Shown here in pieces: positions 18,320-28,625 of a DNA stretch of 64,000 nucleotides. Position 1 is the first letter of the stretch. Every line of letters starts with the position of its first letter. The translations under genes and the position numbers were made by a program. The notes under the pieces are model-generated. The model was not told the DNA's origin and did no database searches. It was given only the letters and a program-made list of their open reading frames with translations. The DNA lies in the NCBI RefSeq assembly GCF_025370935.1, contig NC_133490.1:9171083-9235082 (forward strand), read 5' to 3'. Source of the stretch: Choristoneura fumiferana (taxonomy: Eukaryota; Arthropoda; Insecta; Lepidoptera; Tortricidae).

Positions 18320-20162
18320 TTTTTTTCACATTACGTCAAACACGTTCCGTCACTAAGTACGCACTAGAGTCAATTTTAATTCGCATCGCAAAATTCTGAT
18401 GCCAATATTAATGGTACATGAAATTAGTAATTGAATTTTTATTCATTCCGATATCGGAGATTGCGACACGCGCAAGTGTTAAAGTCGTATTACATTTTCG
18501 GTTGCTTATTTAAAACTAGCGCCCCACCCAGGCTTCGCATGGTCACAATAAAAAAAAAGATCTCTAACCAAAGACGCTTCACGCACATTTTCATTTTCAA
18601 CTCCATTTCCAAAAAACTAGGTCGGCGCGAAGCCGCGACGCGTTTTTTTATTGAATAATTCAAAAAGTTATCTAGTTATTGAAACAGTCTTAATTATGAA
18701 ATGATTTGTTTAGATAAGGATTACTTACATACGAAGATATGGGTATCATCGGTATCGCGGTGGATTCGGAAAGCACAAGACCGGTCTGAGTGGAGAGCCT
18801 TGGGGGAGGCCTATGTCCAGCAGTGGACGTCTTTCGGCTGACATGATGATGACATGATGATGGATATCATGGTCTGATTTTGGTCGGCATTTATATCAAC
18901 TTACTTGAAATTTGGTACGGATTTGTAGTTTCTTGTTGCAAAATTTCTAGATTCAATTATTGCATCTTTGTAAATGGTTAATGGTTATAAGTGCATCTCT
19001 TTCACTCTCTAGAATATTTAGACGAATACATTGAAATCGTGGTGTTACCGTTGTGAATGAGCGAGGTGAGACGCTTATCAAGAACCGTTGCTGCCATCTA
19101 GTTCACTCTATAGCAATTAATAGTTTTTATTAGGGTGCCATCTGTTGGCTGATACTAAAACTAATTTGGCAAATATGAAACAGATTCTGCAAACAGAAAG
19201 AACTTTAAAGTGTTTAGTAATTTAAATTGAATAATACTCGATTAAATTTTAAGTTGCCGGCTTAACAATCATTAATGTCAAAAGTTATAAAAGTGTATTC
19301 TTTAATTAAGTTTATTGTCTCAAACTCTTAATATTTATAAAGTAAATCAATTAAAATTAGTAAGATTATATTGAAATATAAAATTGTTAATTTCTTAAAA
19401 TGGTTTTAATCTCTTGTGTAACTTAAATTTATTCTACTAGTATCCTGTATAGCAGTGTACGTAACACAAGTAAGCGCCATCTGTTGTCGGATAGCGGAAG
19501 TTTTGGTTTGTTCATTTTTACTTTTTAATTCAATTCCTAAAATGGCATACTTTATTTGCATGTTTTTTAAATAGAGGTTTCAAAGGAAATCAGCTTGTAA
19601 AAATTATTTCAGTAATAAAAATTTACACCGTCCCGAATTAATACCTACATTTCTTGAATAAGTGTCAAATCCTTGTTGCAGTGCTACATATAATTAAAGG
19701 TGTAGTATTTTTTTTATCATGAGGAATTTCTCATAAGAAGAAGTTAAATCATTCATCATAAATCCATGATGAGCAAACGATAGTGATTAACCAATTTTGT
19801 TGACTGAATTTTATAGTGAGGTTTTGATTATGGTTCAGATCATTCTGAATGAATTAGAATCCATGTACTTAAGAAAAAAATCCGTAGGTATCTCATTCAT
19901 TTTCATTTTATTTGCGCAATGAACGAATGTTTACGCGCATGTGTGTGCCCCTGTTACGTAATTGTGATATATTTTTTTATGTGTGAAATGTGTTGCCAAT
20001 CTATTTTTTAAATTGCAGCCACATTCTAGGTGCCCATAACTCGCTGATTAGACTCTAGTTACCAATTTAATACAGACAATATGACTGAAAAAACGCGAAA
20101 ATGCCTACCGGTATTATTTATACATGCGTTTGACCACATGGATATGCTAATACTCATCCATA
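18320..20162. other. Upstream of protease B, no gene seen
   Basis: No TATA box is apparent upstream of the protease B ATG. A short LINE tail, AGTGGAGAGCCTTGGGGGAG ending TGATGATGA, lies at 18755-18865. Three GCCATCT motifs are at 19093, 19137 and 19476. Confidence 0.4.
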
Positions 20163-20384
20163 CTTAATATTATAAATGCGAAAGTGTGTTTGTATGTTTG
20201 TGTGTTTGTCCGTCTTTCACGCCGTAACGGAGCGACGGATCGACGTGATTTTTGGCATAGAGATAGTTTATGGGCCCGAGAGTGACATAGGCTACTTTTT
20301 ATCGCGGAAAAATGCACAGTTCCCGAGGGAACAGCGCGCGATAACAGAATACCACGCGGGCGGAGCCGCGGGAAAAAGCTAGTT
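20163..20384 (+). mobile_element. HEL copy, near complete
   Basis: From AATATTATAAATGCGAAAGT through a GTTTG-rich part, GATCGACGTGATTTTTGGCA and CACAGTTCCCGAGGGAACAG to the hairpin GCGGGCGGAGCCGCGG and AGCTAGT. A terminal GC hairpin followed by CTAG and T fits a non-autonomous Helitron. It differs from 45119-45345 at only a few positions. Confidence 0.75.
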
Positions 20385-20564
20385 TAATATAGCAATGAAG
20401 CACGATTGTTTTAAAAAAAATCATATCGAGCTGTCGGCCGAAAACTATGACTGTAATATAACTACTTAAGATATTGTAAACGTATTCTTTAGCAAATAAA
20501 GGTTTACTTACTTACTTATGTAATGACAATCGAAGATGTATTTTCGTCTCGGTCTTTATGAGTA

Positions 20565-20760
20565 GGCACTGCATGGTGCTGTAGTTCCCACGCGGCACCA
20601 GTTTGGATTGGGAACTTCCCACACGCTATTGAAATTCTTCACAGGTCGATGTTTTCGTTCTCCGTCAAGCTCATGGTAAATTTTAAATGTAAATTCGCTC
20701 GTAAATTACGAAGCCTGGGATCGAACCCACGACTTTCAAACTATCGGACTATACCAGGAT
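20565..20760 (-). repeat. SINE-3 copy, minus
   Basis: From GTTCCCACGCGGCACCAGTT to GGGATCGAACCCACGACTTT, the box-B region in reverse. It keeps the tRNA-like part. Confidence 0.7.
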
Positions 20761-20767
20761 TTTTAAC

Positions 20768-20880
20768 AAGCTTTTATTTAACTCGCAATGTGTGTTTGCA
20801 TGTTTGTTAGTCAAACTTCGGAGTGGAAATCAGTCGCTTTGTTGATTCGATTGACTTGAAATTTGGTACAGACAGACAGA
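20768..20880 (+). mobile_element. HEL-related 5' fragment
   Basis: GTGTGTTTGCATGTTTGTTA and GATTGACTTGAAATTTGGTA are the family's 5' half. No terminal hairpin follows. Confidence 0.4.
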
Positions 20881-21124
20881 AATTTGGTATTAAAAACAAA
20901 AATCATTTTATTTTCGCGGTCCTGTATCGGGTTGCGACGGTTCTGTTTGTTTCGTTTCTCAACTCATAATTTTCTCCGAAACCATATTTTTTTGGAACTT
21001 AAAAAAAACCTAAAACCTACAGTGTTCTATAAAACCATAAGAAAATACACTGAGTCGCTTAACTTCAAACTCAGGTATATAACCATTAGGGAGATTATTG
21101 AAAAAAAGTGATAATAACGTTAAT

Positions 21125-21310
21125 TCGGTGATACAATACAAAGACTCTTTATTGTACACCAGACATAGTAAGCGATACAGAAAACAGATACACAGAGAAA
21201 AAAAAATTACAAGGTGAGCAATAGGCGGGGTTTATTATGGCTAAAGCATTAGAGAAAGCGATCCTGTTCGGCAAATTCAGTATTAAAACCTTCCATTCTT
21301 TACAGAAAAT
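21125..21310 (-). repeat. REP-H, LINE-like 3' end, minus
   Basis: AAAGACTCTTTATTGTACAC and CAGAAAACAGATACACAGAG recur at 33820-33960. A short plus version (GTACAATAAAGAGTCATTG) is at 39237. Confidence 0.5.
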
Positions 21311-21639
21311 AAAATGTTGATTGGATTTACCTTCATTTGATATAATCGATTGCATTTTATCTATCTTTGAAAAAACTGTCAAAAAAAAAGAAAAACCTAC
21401 ATTTGACAAAAAAAAATGTCGTAGGTATGGATTTATCAGATTTCGATAAAATATTATAAATTTAATTGTATTTTTCTCAAAAACCACACGGAATTATACT
21501 TAACCGATAAAGTTGTAACAAAACTAATTTTTTAACCTTTTATTTAACACCAAAACCTTAAAAAATTACAGATTTGGATTTACCCGAATTTGAAGAAGAT
21601 TTTTGGTTTTGGAGAAAATTGAGATTGGGAAATAAAATT
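21311..21639. other. No gene seen
   Basis: AT-rich unique sequence. Confidence 0.4.
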
Positions 21640-21960
21640 TGACGTCCGGATAGCCAACTGGGAACCTAACTTTGAAGCTTGAAGTCTCGGGTTCGATCCT
21701 CGGCCGAGGCAGTTATTTGTATGAATATACATAAACGATGTATATAAGTATGTTTACCCGTTGTAGTATCCATAGTGCAAGTTTTGTTTTACTTTGCTTT
21801 GTTTTTTTACATAAATCTGACCGTGGTTAACCCCTATCTCACCTGATGTAGTGCAGATGAAGCCAAAGGTGTATCTCACATGGTTCAGTAACAGCCTATT
21901 CTCTCTATTCACTGTTCGTTTTGGGACTAGTTTAATTGGTGTCAACTGTCTGGTGATCTT
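21640..21960 (+). repeat. SINE-2 copy with an internal insertion
   Basis: Box B GGTTCGATCC is at about 21689. The 3' module (GTTTTGGGACTAGTTTAATT, GGTGTCAACTG) begins only at about 21917, because about 120 bases of other sequence separate the two halves. Confidence 0.7.
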
Positions 21961-22494
21961 AAATTAATTTGGCAAATTACTCTTTATTGAAAACCAACAC
22001 GTAGTATTAAGCAGTGCAAAAATACACAGGTAGATACTAATTTCACAGAACGGAACACTGGTTTATACATAAACATTTGGGAATAATATTTCTGCGAAAA
22101 GACAGGATAGTACCGGTCGCGACGCGACCCATTATAGCCCACATTAGTCTTCTTTCTTGGGCCGAAAAACTGGAAATATTTCCACTCCTACTTCTCTTTC
22201 TTTCATCCTTCTTTCTCTTTTTATAAGCCCGTCCAAGCAAACCCCTACTAAGCCTCTAACAATGCCAAGTAAATAACTGAAATAAGTAAATAACGCTATA
22301 TAATTTCGCTCCCGTCCGTTAATCAGAGCAGCTATGGAAAGACGCAAGAAAATGGAAATTTTCCTTCCCTCCTTTTTCCTGTTAAAGCCCCCCGTGGGGG
22401 GGAGGTGGACAACTCCCACTCTCTGGTACGTCAACGTGGAATGCGTCTCGTTATATATTTTTTTACCGAATATTTTTAGTGCATCCTACTTCCT
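21961..22494. other. No gene seen
   Basis: Purine/pyrimidine-rich blocks (CTTCTTTCTTGGGCC, GGAAATTTTCCTTCCCTCC) but no exon or repeat I can name. Confidence 0.4.
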
Positions 22495-23025
22495 ACTAAT
22501 ACCTATTATAAATGTGATAGTTTGTGAAGATGTTTGGATGTTTGTTGCTCAATCACGTAATAACGGCTGAACGGATTTAAAGACAAAGATCTGCATTTGA
22601 GACATAAGATAATTGATAGGGGCTGTTTCACCATCCATTGGTTAGCGTTAACCGACGGTTAAATGTGATGCCGTCTCCGTCTATTCGAACAAATCAAATA
22701 GAGACGGCGTTTAAAGAAGAATAGAGGGCACTGTTCAAGCACGGTGACGTACCTCATAGCACTCAAGATGACGTTAACTTCGTTTGCAATTAATAGATGG
22801 CGTTGTGCGAGCAGACGTTGTCCTTTGAAATTGTTACCGGAACCTTTTCAAGCCAAACTCTAAGACACTTATTTATTGCGTTGCCATGGTAACAAGAATC
22901 GTGTAAGTAAACAGTTGTCGTTGTAAGGTATACCTATTTCATAAATTGCACGGGCATAATATACCTACATGAGACGCCATTAAGCTATTTCTAATGCGGG
23001 TGAAGACGCGGGTTAAAGCTAGTAA
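22495..23025 (+). mobile_element. HEL-like element with foreign insert
   Basis: The 5' part (ATTATAAATGTGATAGTTTG, AACGGCTGAACGGATTT) is at 22503-22620 and a matching end (GGGTGAAGACGCGGGTTAAAGCTAGTA) at 22998-23024. The sequence between includes a different block with AGATGGCGTTGTGCG at 22795. Confidence 0.5.
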
Positions 23026-23061
23026 GGTAATCAATCCGTAGTTAGTAATTAGTCCGTCAGA

Positions 23062-23300
23062 CGACCAGGTGGCCAAGTGGTTAGAGAACCTGACTACGAA
23101 GCTTGAGGTCTCGGGTTCGATCCCCGGCCGGGGCAGATATTAGTATAAATAATACGAATGTTTGTTCTCGGGTCTTATTCGGGTATGTATTTATCTATAT
23201 AAGTATGTTTATCCGTTGCCTAGTATCCATAGTACAAGCTTTGCTTAGTTTGGGACTAGGTCAATTGGTGTCAAGTGTCCCAATTTTATTTTAGATCTAA
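23062..23300 (+). repeat. SINE-2 copy
   Basis: Box A TGGCCAAGTGG at about 23070, box B GGTTCGATCCC at about 23114, then the body to TTTGGGACTAGGTCAATTGG and GTCAAGTGTCCC. The acceptor-stem halves do not pair, so this is a SINE and not a working tRNA gene. Confidence 0.85.
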
Positions 23301-23440
23301 AAAATATCGGACTTATTTTTATCTCGGTGCGTAACGAAGGATATAACAACAATTGATATAATTTTCATTTGATATAATATAATTTATCTTAAAACTAAAC
23401 TTATTTCTATTGTTATTACTTGAATTTGATGTACTTTGGG

Positions 23441-23455
23441 TTAGGTTAGGTTAGG
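23441..23455 (+). repeat. Short interstitial (TTAGG)3
   Basis: Three exact TTAGG units preceded by GGG. This is the insect telomere motif, but the run is too short to imply an ancient telomere. Confidence 0.6.
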
Positions 23456-23588
23456 TTTATTTTATAAAAAAAGTCTCATATCCTTTGAAATTATATCAAA
23501 TGGTGTTATACCGATCATTCATTACACACCCATTTTATCTTTCGTCACTTAATCAAAAACTTTTAGACATTATATCCAGCCGGCTAAA

Positions 23589-23905
23589 GTTCCGTGTGAC
23601 GTCACTCCTACGTACACTTTACTAAGGTGTGACGTCACTCCAACATACACTTAACTAAGGTGTGACGTCACTCCTACGTCCACTTTACTAAGATGTGACG
23701 CCACTCCTACGTACACTTTACTAAGGTGTGACGTCACTCCAACATACACTTTACTAAGGTGTGACGTCACTCCTACGTACACTTTACTAAGGTGTGACGT
23801 CACTCCTACGTACACTTTACTAAGGTGTGACGTCACTCCTACGTACACTTTACTAAGGTGTGACGTCACTCCTACGTACACTTTACTAAGGTGTGACGTC
23901 ACTCC
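23589..23905 (+). repeat. 33-bp tandem array with a CRE palindrome in each unit
   Basis: Ten units each carry TGACGTCA at exactly 33-bp spacing: starts at 23597, 23630, 23663, 23696, 23729, 23762, 23795, 23828, 23861 and 23894. The 23696 unit reads TGACGCCA; the other nine are exact and most extend to GTGACGTCAC. The spacer carries CCTACGTACACTTTACTAAG with few changes. The minus strand stays open through the array (GVTSHLSKVYV repeated) because 33 is divisible by three; I do not take that as a gene. Confidence 0.95.
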
Positions 23906-23989
23906 GAGCTCCCGATGTTTAATGCGCTTCATCTTTGTAATTTTTCGTTTGATTGACGAAAATAAAAATATGTGTCCAGTATCCATACT

Positions 23990-24221
23990 ATAATATTTTT
24001 AATGCGAAAGTGTGTGTGTTTGTGAGTTTTTATGTTTGTGTGTTTGTATTTTTGTCCGTCTTTCACGTCGAAGTGGAGTGACGGATCGACGTGACTTTTG
24101 GCATAGAGATAGTTTATGGGCCAGAAAGTGATATAGACTACTTTCTATCTCGGAAAGATGCACAGTTCCCGAGGACAGCACCGAATTCCACGCGGGCGAA
24201 GCCGCGGGCAAAAGCTAGTTT
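23990..24221 (+). mobile_element. HEL copy
   Basis: Starts TTTTTAATGCGAAAGTGTGT and ends GCGGGCGAAGCCGCGG plus GCAAAAGCTAGT. It begins about 90 bases beyond the CRE array. Confidence 0.75.
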
Positions 24222-24374
24222 TCTTATAATCTAACTAAAGCACTAAATAGTAGGTATAATATTATCTTTACCAGGCAACTTACCACTTAACTTATCTTAA
24301 CAGTAGAAGTAAGGCCACTATAGTTTCTTTTTGACTTGTTGAAAATTCCGTCATCTCTCGGCCTATTTACATCC

Positions 24375-24645
24375 CGCTGCAGGGTACAGGCCTCGTCTCA
24401 CAATGAGAGGGCTTGGGCCGTAGTTCCCACGTGGGTCCAGTGCAGATTGGGAACTTCACACACACACCACAATAATTTTTCGCCAGTTTGTGCAGGTTTC
24501 TTCACGTTGTTTTCCTTCGCCGTAAAACTCATGGTAAATTTCAAATATCACACATTCCGAAAAACTCAGAGGAGGCTTGGACTCGAACCAACGATCCTCT
24601 GCTTGAGAGGCAATAGGTCAAGCCACGGCTTTTTATATAATTACT
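24375..24645 (-). repeat. SINE-3 copy, minus, near full length
   Basis: From CCGCTGCAGGGTACAGGCC through GATTGGGAACTTCACACACA to TCGAACCAACGATCCTCTGC and AGCCACGGCTT. Reading in reverse this is the tRNA-like head followed by the body. Confidence 0.75.
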
Positions 24646-24647
24646 AA

Positions 24648-24835
24648 GTACCCGGGCGACCGAGCTCCGCTCGGGCTAAAACGCGGTGACCAGCGTTTTC
24701 CCAGAGATAAGACCACGCTAGATCGATTTTTCATCTCCGAAAACCCGTACATACCAAATCTCATCGAAATCGTTGGAGCCGTTTCCGAGGTCCCCAAAAT
24801 TTATAGGTATACAAGAATTGCTCGCTTAAAGGTCT
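24648..24835 (+). repeat. REP-C copy
   Basis: CCGAGCTCCGCTCGGGCTAA, CAGCGTTTTCCCAGAGATAA and AAATCGTTGGAGCCGTTTCC are shared in order with 31925-32115. The GAGCTCCGCTCGG start is a small palindrome. Confidence 0.65.
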
Positions 24836-25129
24836 TAGATATTCGGAAACAGAAACGGAAATCAAAAACAACACGTAGTTATGTAATATATAAGAAGCCG
24901 CCTCCGTCTTTTTTAGCTTCCTGGAGCCTGCAGCCGAATGCAAATTTTATAACCCCCCGTTTTCTTATAGGCATTGTCGTAAACTCAGTCTTCCTACTCG
25001 GTCGGTCATTTTGTACTATACTTATATACTTGTTATTTGTATCCTTATTTTAATTATTTATATTTATACCAACCCTTATTTATTGTACTAGCTAAGTTAG
25101 TGTCAAGTGAACTTTGTGTGTAAATGTTT
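24836..25129. other. No gene seen
   Basis: AT-rich; no repeat family recognised. Confidence 0.4.
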
Positions 25130-25330
25130 TCAACCCCCGATGTAAAACAGGGGGTTATATAATAAGAATGACGTCAATTTCTGTCTGTCTGTCTATCGCA
25201 TCGTAGCTCTCAAATAAATGAACCGACTTCGATGTGGTTTTTCACGTGCTTTTGTTTAATAAAAATCGGTTGAGCCGTTTTTGAGACATTGAACTGTGAA
25301 ATGACAGTCAGGGTTTTTTTAAGGTTTTTA
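25130..25330 (+). repeat. REP-B copy
   Basis: AACCCCCGATGTAAAACAGG through TTGAGCCGTTTTTGAGACAT to GTGAAATGACAGTCAGGG. It is diverged from the others. Confidence 0.55.
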
Positions 25331-25809
25331 CGTTGGTTTCTAAATTATGACACCTTCATAACTGAACTTAGAAACACTGATTATTTATCACTTTTAAAAT
25401 TGGACCTGATACAGCTAAACTGCATGTTAAACTTTTTTTTATTGCGAGTGGCAGACAGAATCGTTTTCAATGGCCAGTAATATTTAAAAAAACTTTCCAT
25501 TCGTTAACAGCAATAGAGTTACTGGCCGCAAAACAAAAGGCGTACCAAATTCAAATCCTCATCAGTCAGACTACGTACAGTTTGAAACTGGCTACATTTT
25601 TGCGCGCGCTCGCGAGATAAGTGTAATAAAAGTTGGGCTAATGCGAAAACTTGGTAATGTTATCGGTATACGTGATCTCACCGGCTTTTCGGGTTGGCGG
25701 GAAGCGGTACTAGCGGTTTTCGAATGCTAACCGGCCAGTGTGAATCTGAATTGGAATTTTAAGTGAAAATTCATTCGTTTACAGTTCGTTTCTTGCGGAA
25801 TTTTTCGCC

Positions 25810-25891
25810 ATGCACGGTGAAACTTTGGAATTAGAAGCACTAGTATTTTCGTACCGGCCCGACTTTGTTATCTTCAAAAAACGAGTCTCAG
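25810..25891 (+). CDS. Possible first coding exon, unrecognised
   Basis: An ATG in CGCCATG context opens MHGETLELEALVFSYRPDFV and then IFKKRVS up to a strong donor, TCAG|GTGAGA. If it is not spliced, the frame ends five codons later. The 200 bases upstream are relatively rich in CpG and free of repeats, as a promoter could be. I find no partner exon in the window and do not recognise the peptide. Confidence 0.2.
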
Positions 25892-26384
25892 GTGAGAAAA
25901 TGTTTTAAGAAGTTTTAAATGCTAAACCATAAACTAATTAGAGGTAGGTATTAATTTTTTGTACATTTTCAAAGTTATACAACATGATAACATTTACATA
26001 CCTAGGTATTGTATAACATTTGTTACAATTTGTTATACAATGTTGTAAAACAAATGTTTTATACATCACTTTATAACACCAGTGTGGGAACACCACCATA
26101 ATGAACATCGGCAGTACCTACCTACGTTGCAGTTCGAGAACAACGGGTACCGCCGTGCGGTTCGCGGATTCTTTCGCCCATTACTCGCCGAGTTATAATC
26201 GACTCGCTCCACGTGTAACGCTGATCCTTTGTGTTACAACTTTTTTGTGTAACGGCTCGGTGTGCCACTAGCTTTTGTTACGTGATTCGAAAATTCAAGT
26301 TAAATTCTAGAATTTTTGATAGGTAGTTTTGACTTTTGTTGCAGATGTGGGTGCCAGGATCGTTAACCTTAAATGGGACGAAGC

Positions 26385-26490
26385 TGCTCACGTCTGCCCA
26401 CAGAAAAACTCAGAGATATTTGCCCGTGTTTGAACCCACGATCCTCTGCATGAGAGGCCGTAGGTTAACGCACTAGGCCACATTTTTTTA
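26385..26490 (-). repeat. SINE-3 head fragment, minus
   Basis: AACTCAGAGATATTTGCCCG, TTTGAACCCACGATCCTCTG and GCACTAGGCCAC are the tRNA-like head read in reverse. Confidence 0.65.
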
Positions 26491-26589
26491 TTTTTTGGGT
26501 ATTTTATGATTATATATACGAGGATTGAATTGAAACAATGACGGCCATAAACATTTTTATTACATATTTCTGCATTATAGTCCTGATTC

Positions 26590-26627
26590 TTAAGTTTTAT
26601 TCACTTGTAACACAGCATCGTCTTCAT
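26590..26627 (-). CDS. Possible tiny terminal exon
   Basis: Minus strand: acceptor TTTTTTGTTACAG, then xAT GAA GAC..., encoding EDDAVLQVNKT and TAA. The AATAAA overlapping the last codons could serve as a polyadenylation signal. No partner exon with a matching donor was found, so this is weak. Confidence 0.15.
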
Positions 26628-26841
26628 CTGTAACAAAAAAGGAGGTTTAAAAAATGATCCGTAAACTTAATGAAATACTGCAATTTTATACAGGTTATAT
26701 TTCTATTTTATCCCTAAATTCAATGTGCCCCAATTTCGCCTTTTAAATTTTATTTAAAGATGCATAATGCGCAGGTACTTAGCCTAAATAACTCATTAAT
26801 AAAAAGCACGCTTAACAAAAGCGTTCTAAAACAATGCCTTG

Positions 26842-27042
26842 CTAATCGATTTTAAAAAAGATGGCGTCCTGATTTTCATTAAGTTTTCGCGCGCATTTGA
26901 TAGCGTCGCCGTTGAGCTCGTAGATTAAACCCTGAATGAGTGTGGCCAGGTTAGCTAGTTTTTGGCCACATTTGGCTATTTTCGGAACCAAATGAGCCGC
27001 AGAGTTCAATAACTTTTTTTCTTGAAACTGCTGCCGGTTCAA
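26842..27042 (-). CDS. Unrecognised ORF, possible terminal exon
   Basis: The minus frame is open for about 95 codons to a TAG at 26842 and has no ATG. Its last 60 residues look protein-like: AAHLVPKIAKCGQKLANLAT followed by LIQGLIYELNGDAIKCARKL. An acceptor-like CCGGCAG lies just before QFQEKK. The sequence would form amphipathic helices. No domain is recognised, and it could be a decayed gene or an old transposon piece. Confidence 0.2.
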   Translation of the reverse strand: MNRQQFQEKKLLNSAAHLVPKIAKCGQKLANLATLIQGLIYELNGDAIKCARKLNENQDAIFFKID

Positions 27043-27184
27043 AGTCGCCAGTGAGAAAAAAGAACAAGTTTTTAAGTTAAGAGATTTTCTTCGGCTATTA
27101 ATAACGCCAATTTAGGCGATTATCATCTGTAGTTTTTCGTCTACTATTTTATTCTCACAAAGCCTATCTAACTTAAATTATTAA

Positions 27185-27700
27185 CTTTATTATTATTATT
27201 ATTTATTGTACACACACTTACATCTATCATTACAGGCTTGACCTAATGCGAAAGAGAAGTTCCAACATAAAATTCTCGCTTTAATATATAAGTAATAACT
27301 TATAACAAATAGTGCTACCTTTGTGAATTGACTCAAAACACAGAGAAACAGATCTGTTTCTTCGGCAATTTTGTTGAGCGTATGTATGGCCCGTGTTAGT
27401 GGGGCCTTGTTGAGCAAGTTGGTCCGGCCACGCGGCTCGGCCAGCAGCCGCGGCCGCCGCCGCCGCCACACGTATTGCTCCGGCACACACAGCCCCAGTC
27501 TCCCCAGTATGTCCGCATTTTTGATGGCGCCTCTTAGAATTTTCCATATATACGTTACAAGTGCCAAGTCTCTCCTTACTCCCAGCTCGTTGTACCCCAC
27601 CATGCCCAAAACGAATAATGTTGGATACATCAGAGGATAGAAAGGAATAATACCGAAGATACAAGTATTTTAAATACTTGTTCTGAACCCTCTCCACCAT
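27185..27700 (-). pseudogene. LINE ORF2 C-terminal domain, frameshifted
   Basis: Two overlapping minus frames together give VQNKYLKYLYLRYYSFLSSD and then, one frame over, LGMVGYNELGVRRDLALVTY through ILGRLGLCVPEQYVWRRRRP. The pattern 'LE.VQNKFLRYLY...LGY.SL..RR....' is the conserved segment after the reverse transcriptase in Jockey/CR1-like non-LTR retrotransposons. At least one frameshift (near 27630) breaks it. A (TAA)n tail at 27183-27205 marks the 3' end. Confidence 0.75.
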
Positions 27701-28364
27701 CTTAATGTATTTCCTATTAACTTAGATACCTAATTATTAAATTTCTAGCAACTTTTGTTCAAAAGCTACAGCCTTGATACTCCGCAGTCAATAATAGCCC
27801 ATTTTGGCTATTATTGGCTAAAAGGTAGTTGATCGTTCATTGATGTGGACCTTCCACAAAATACCCAACAGCTGAATCAATCTACTTTTGTTTACCTAAA
27901 AATAGTTTCTGGCCATTTTCTATAAACATATCAGCTTCTCTTTTTCGGAGACTTGGCAACTCTGGTCTGAATGAAGCGTATAGAATTTGCATAGAAATTA
28001 AAATTTACCTGGACCGGTGCTAGTGGACCCAAGTGGAATTCCTTCGGCGTACTATTTCAAAGTTTGAATTTGGAATGCCAAGCGTTAAATTTAAACGTGG
28101 AACGTTTTAGGCGCTTTATTTTTAAAATGTGGCGGATAGAGACGCGGATACGGCCAGTGTCGTTTTTGAATTGGAAAAGATGGGAATTTCATAGATGATA
28201 ATTCACTATTCATGTTCGATGTAAATAATTTATAGCGTATGGAAAGCTAAATAAAAAATAGCTTTTCAACTTTTTTTTATTTGCGAAATACACGTTACTT
28301 ACACTACTAAAAAGTCGGAGTAAAATCTTTATCTTATCATACTTAATATACTTAAAGTAAACCA
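27701..28364. other. No gene seen
   Basis: AT-rich. AATAGCCCATTTTGGCTATTATTGGCTA near 27790 is a local inverted repeat. Confidence 0.4.
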
Positions 28365-28625
28365 AGTCACTTCTCGTCAGTCTGTACGTATGTTTGTACG
28401 CTTCGATTTTTCAAACTATGCAACGGATTTTAATTAAGTAATTTCAATCATCGGATATCAAATTATTTAGTCGTAAGATTTATACATGTCTATGCGACGC
28501 ACCTTAGCTTCGCACGGGTGTAGTTTTAGGGAAACGGGATGAATAATGTAAAATAAAAGGTGAGGAGTTTTTTTTTAAATTGATAGCTCCCGTGCGAAGC
28601 CGGGGTAGGTCGCTAGTATTATACC
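28365..28625 (+). mobile_element. HEL-related element, diverged
   Basis: GTCTGTACGTATGTTTGTAC, CAACGGATTTTAATTAAGTA and, at 28585, CGTGCGAAGCCGGGGTAGGT followed by CGCTAGTA. The GC hairpin plus CTAGT end is kept, but the body is strongly diverged. Confidence 0.45.

Noticed and set aside
20176..20382. A 68-residue ORF repeated at 45139
   Set aside because: It is the body of a Helitron-like non-coding repeat; similarity is at DNA level over the whole element.
23589..23905. A CRISPR-like array
   Set aside because: The spacers are as conserved as the repeats, and the context is a eukaryotic genome.
23651..23986. A 111-residue minus-strand protein with repeats of eleven residues
   Set aside because: It is explained by a 33-bp tandem repeat staying in frame; no exon signals or codon bias support it.
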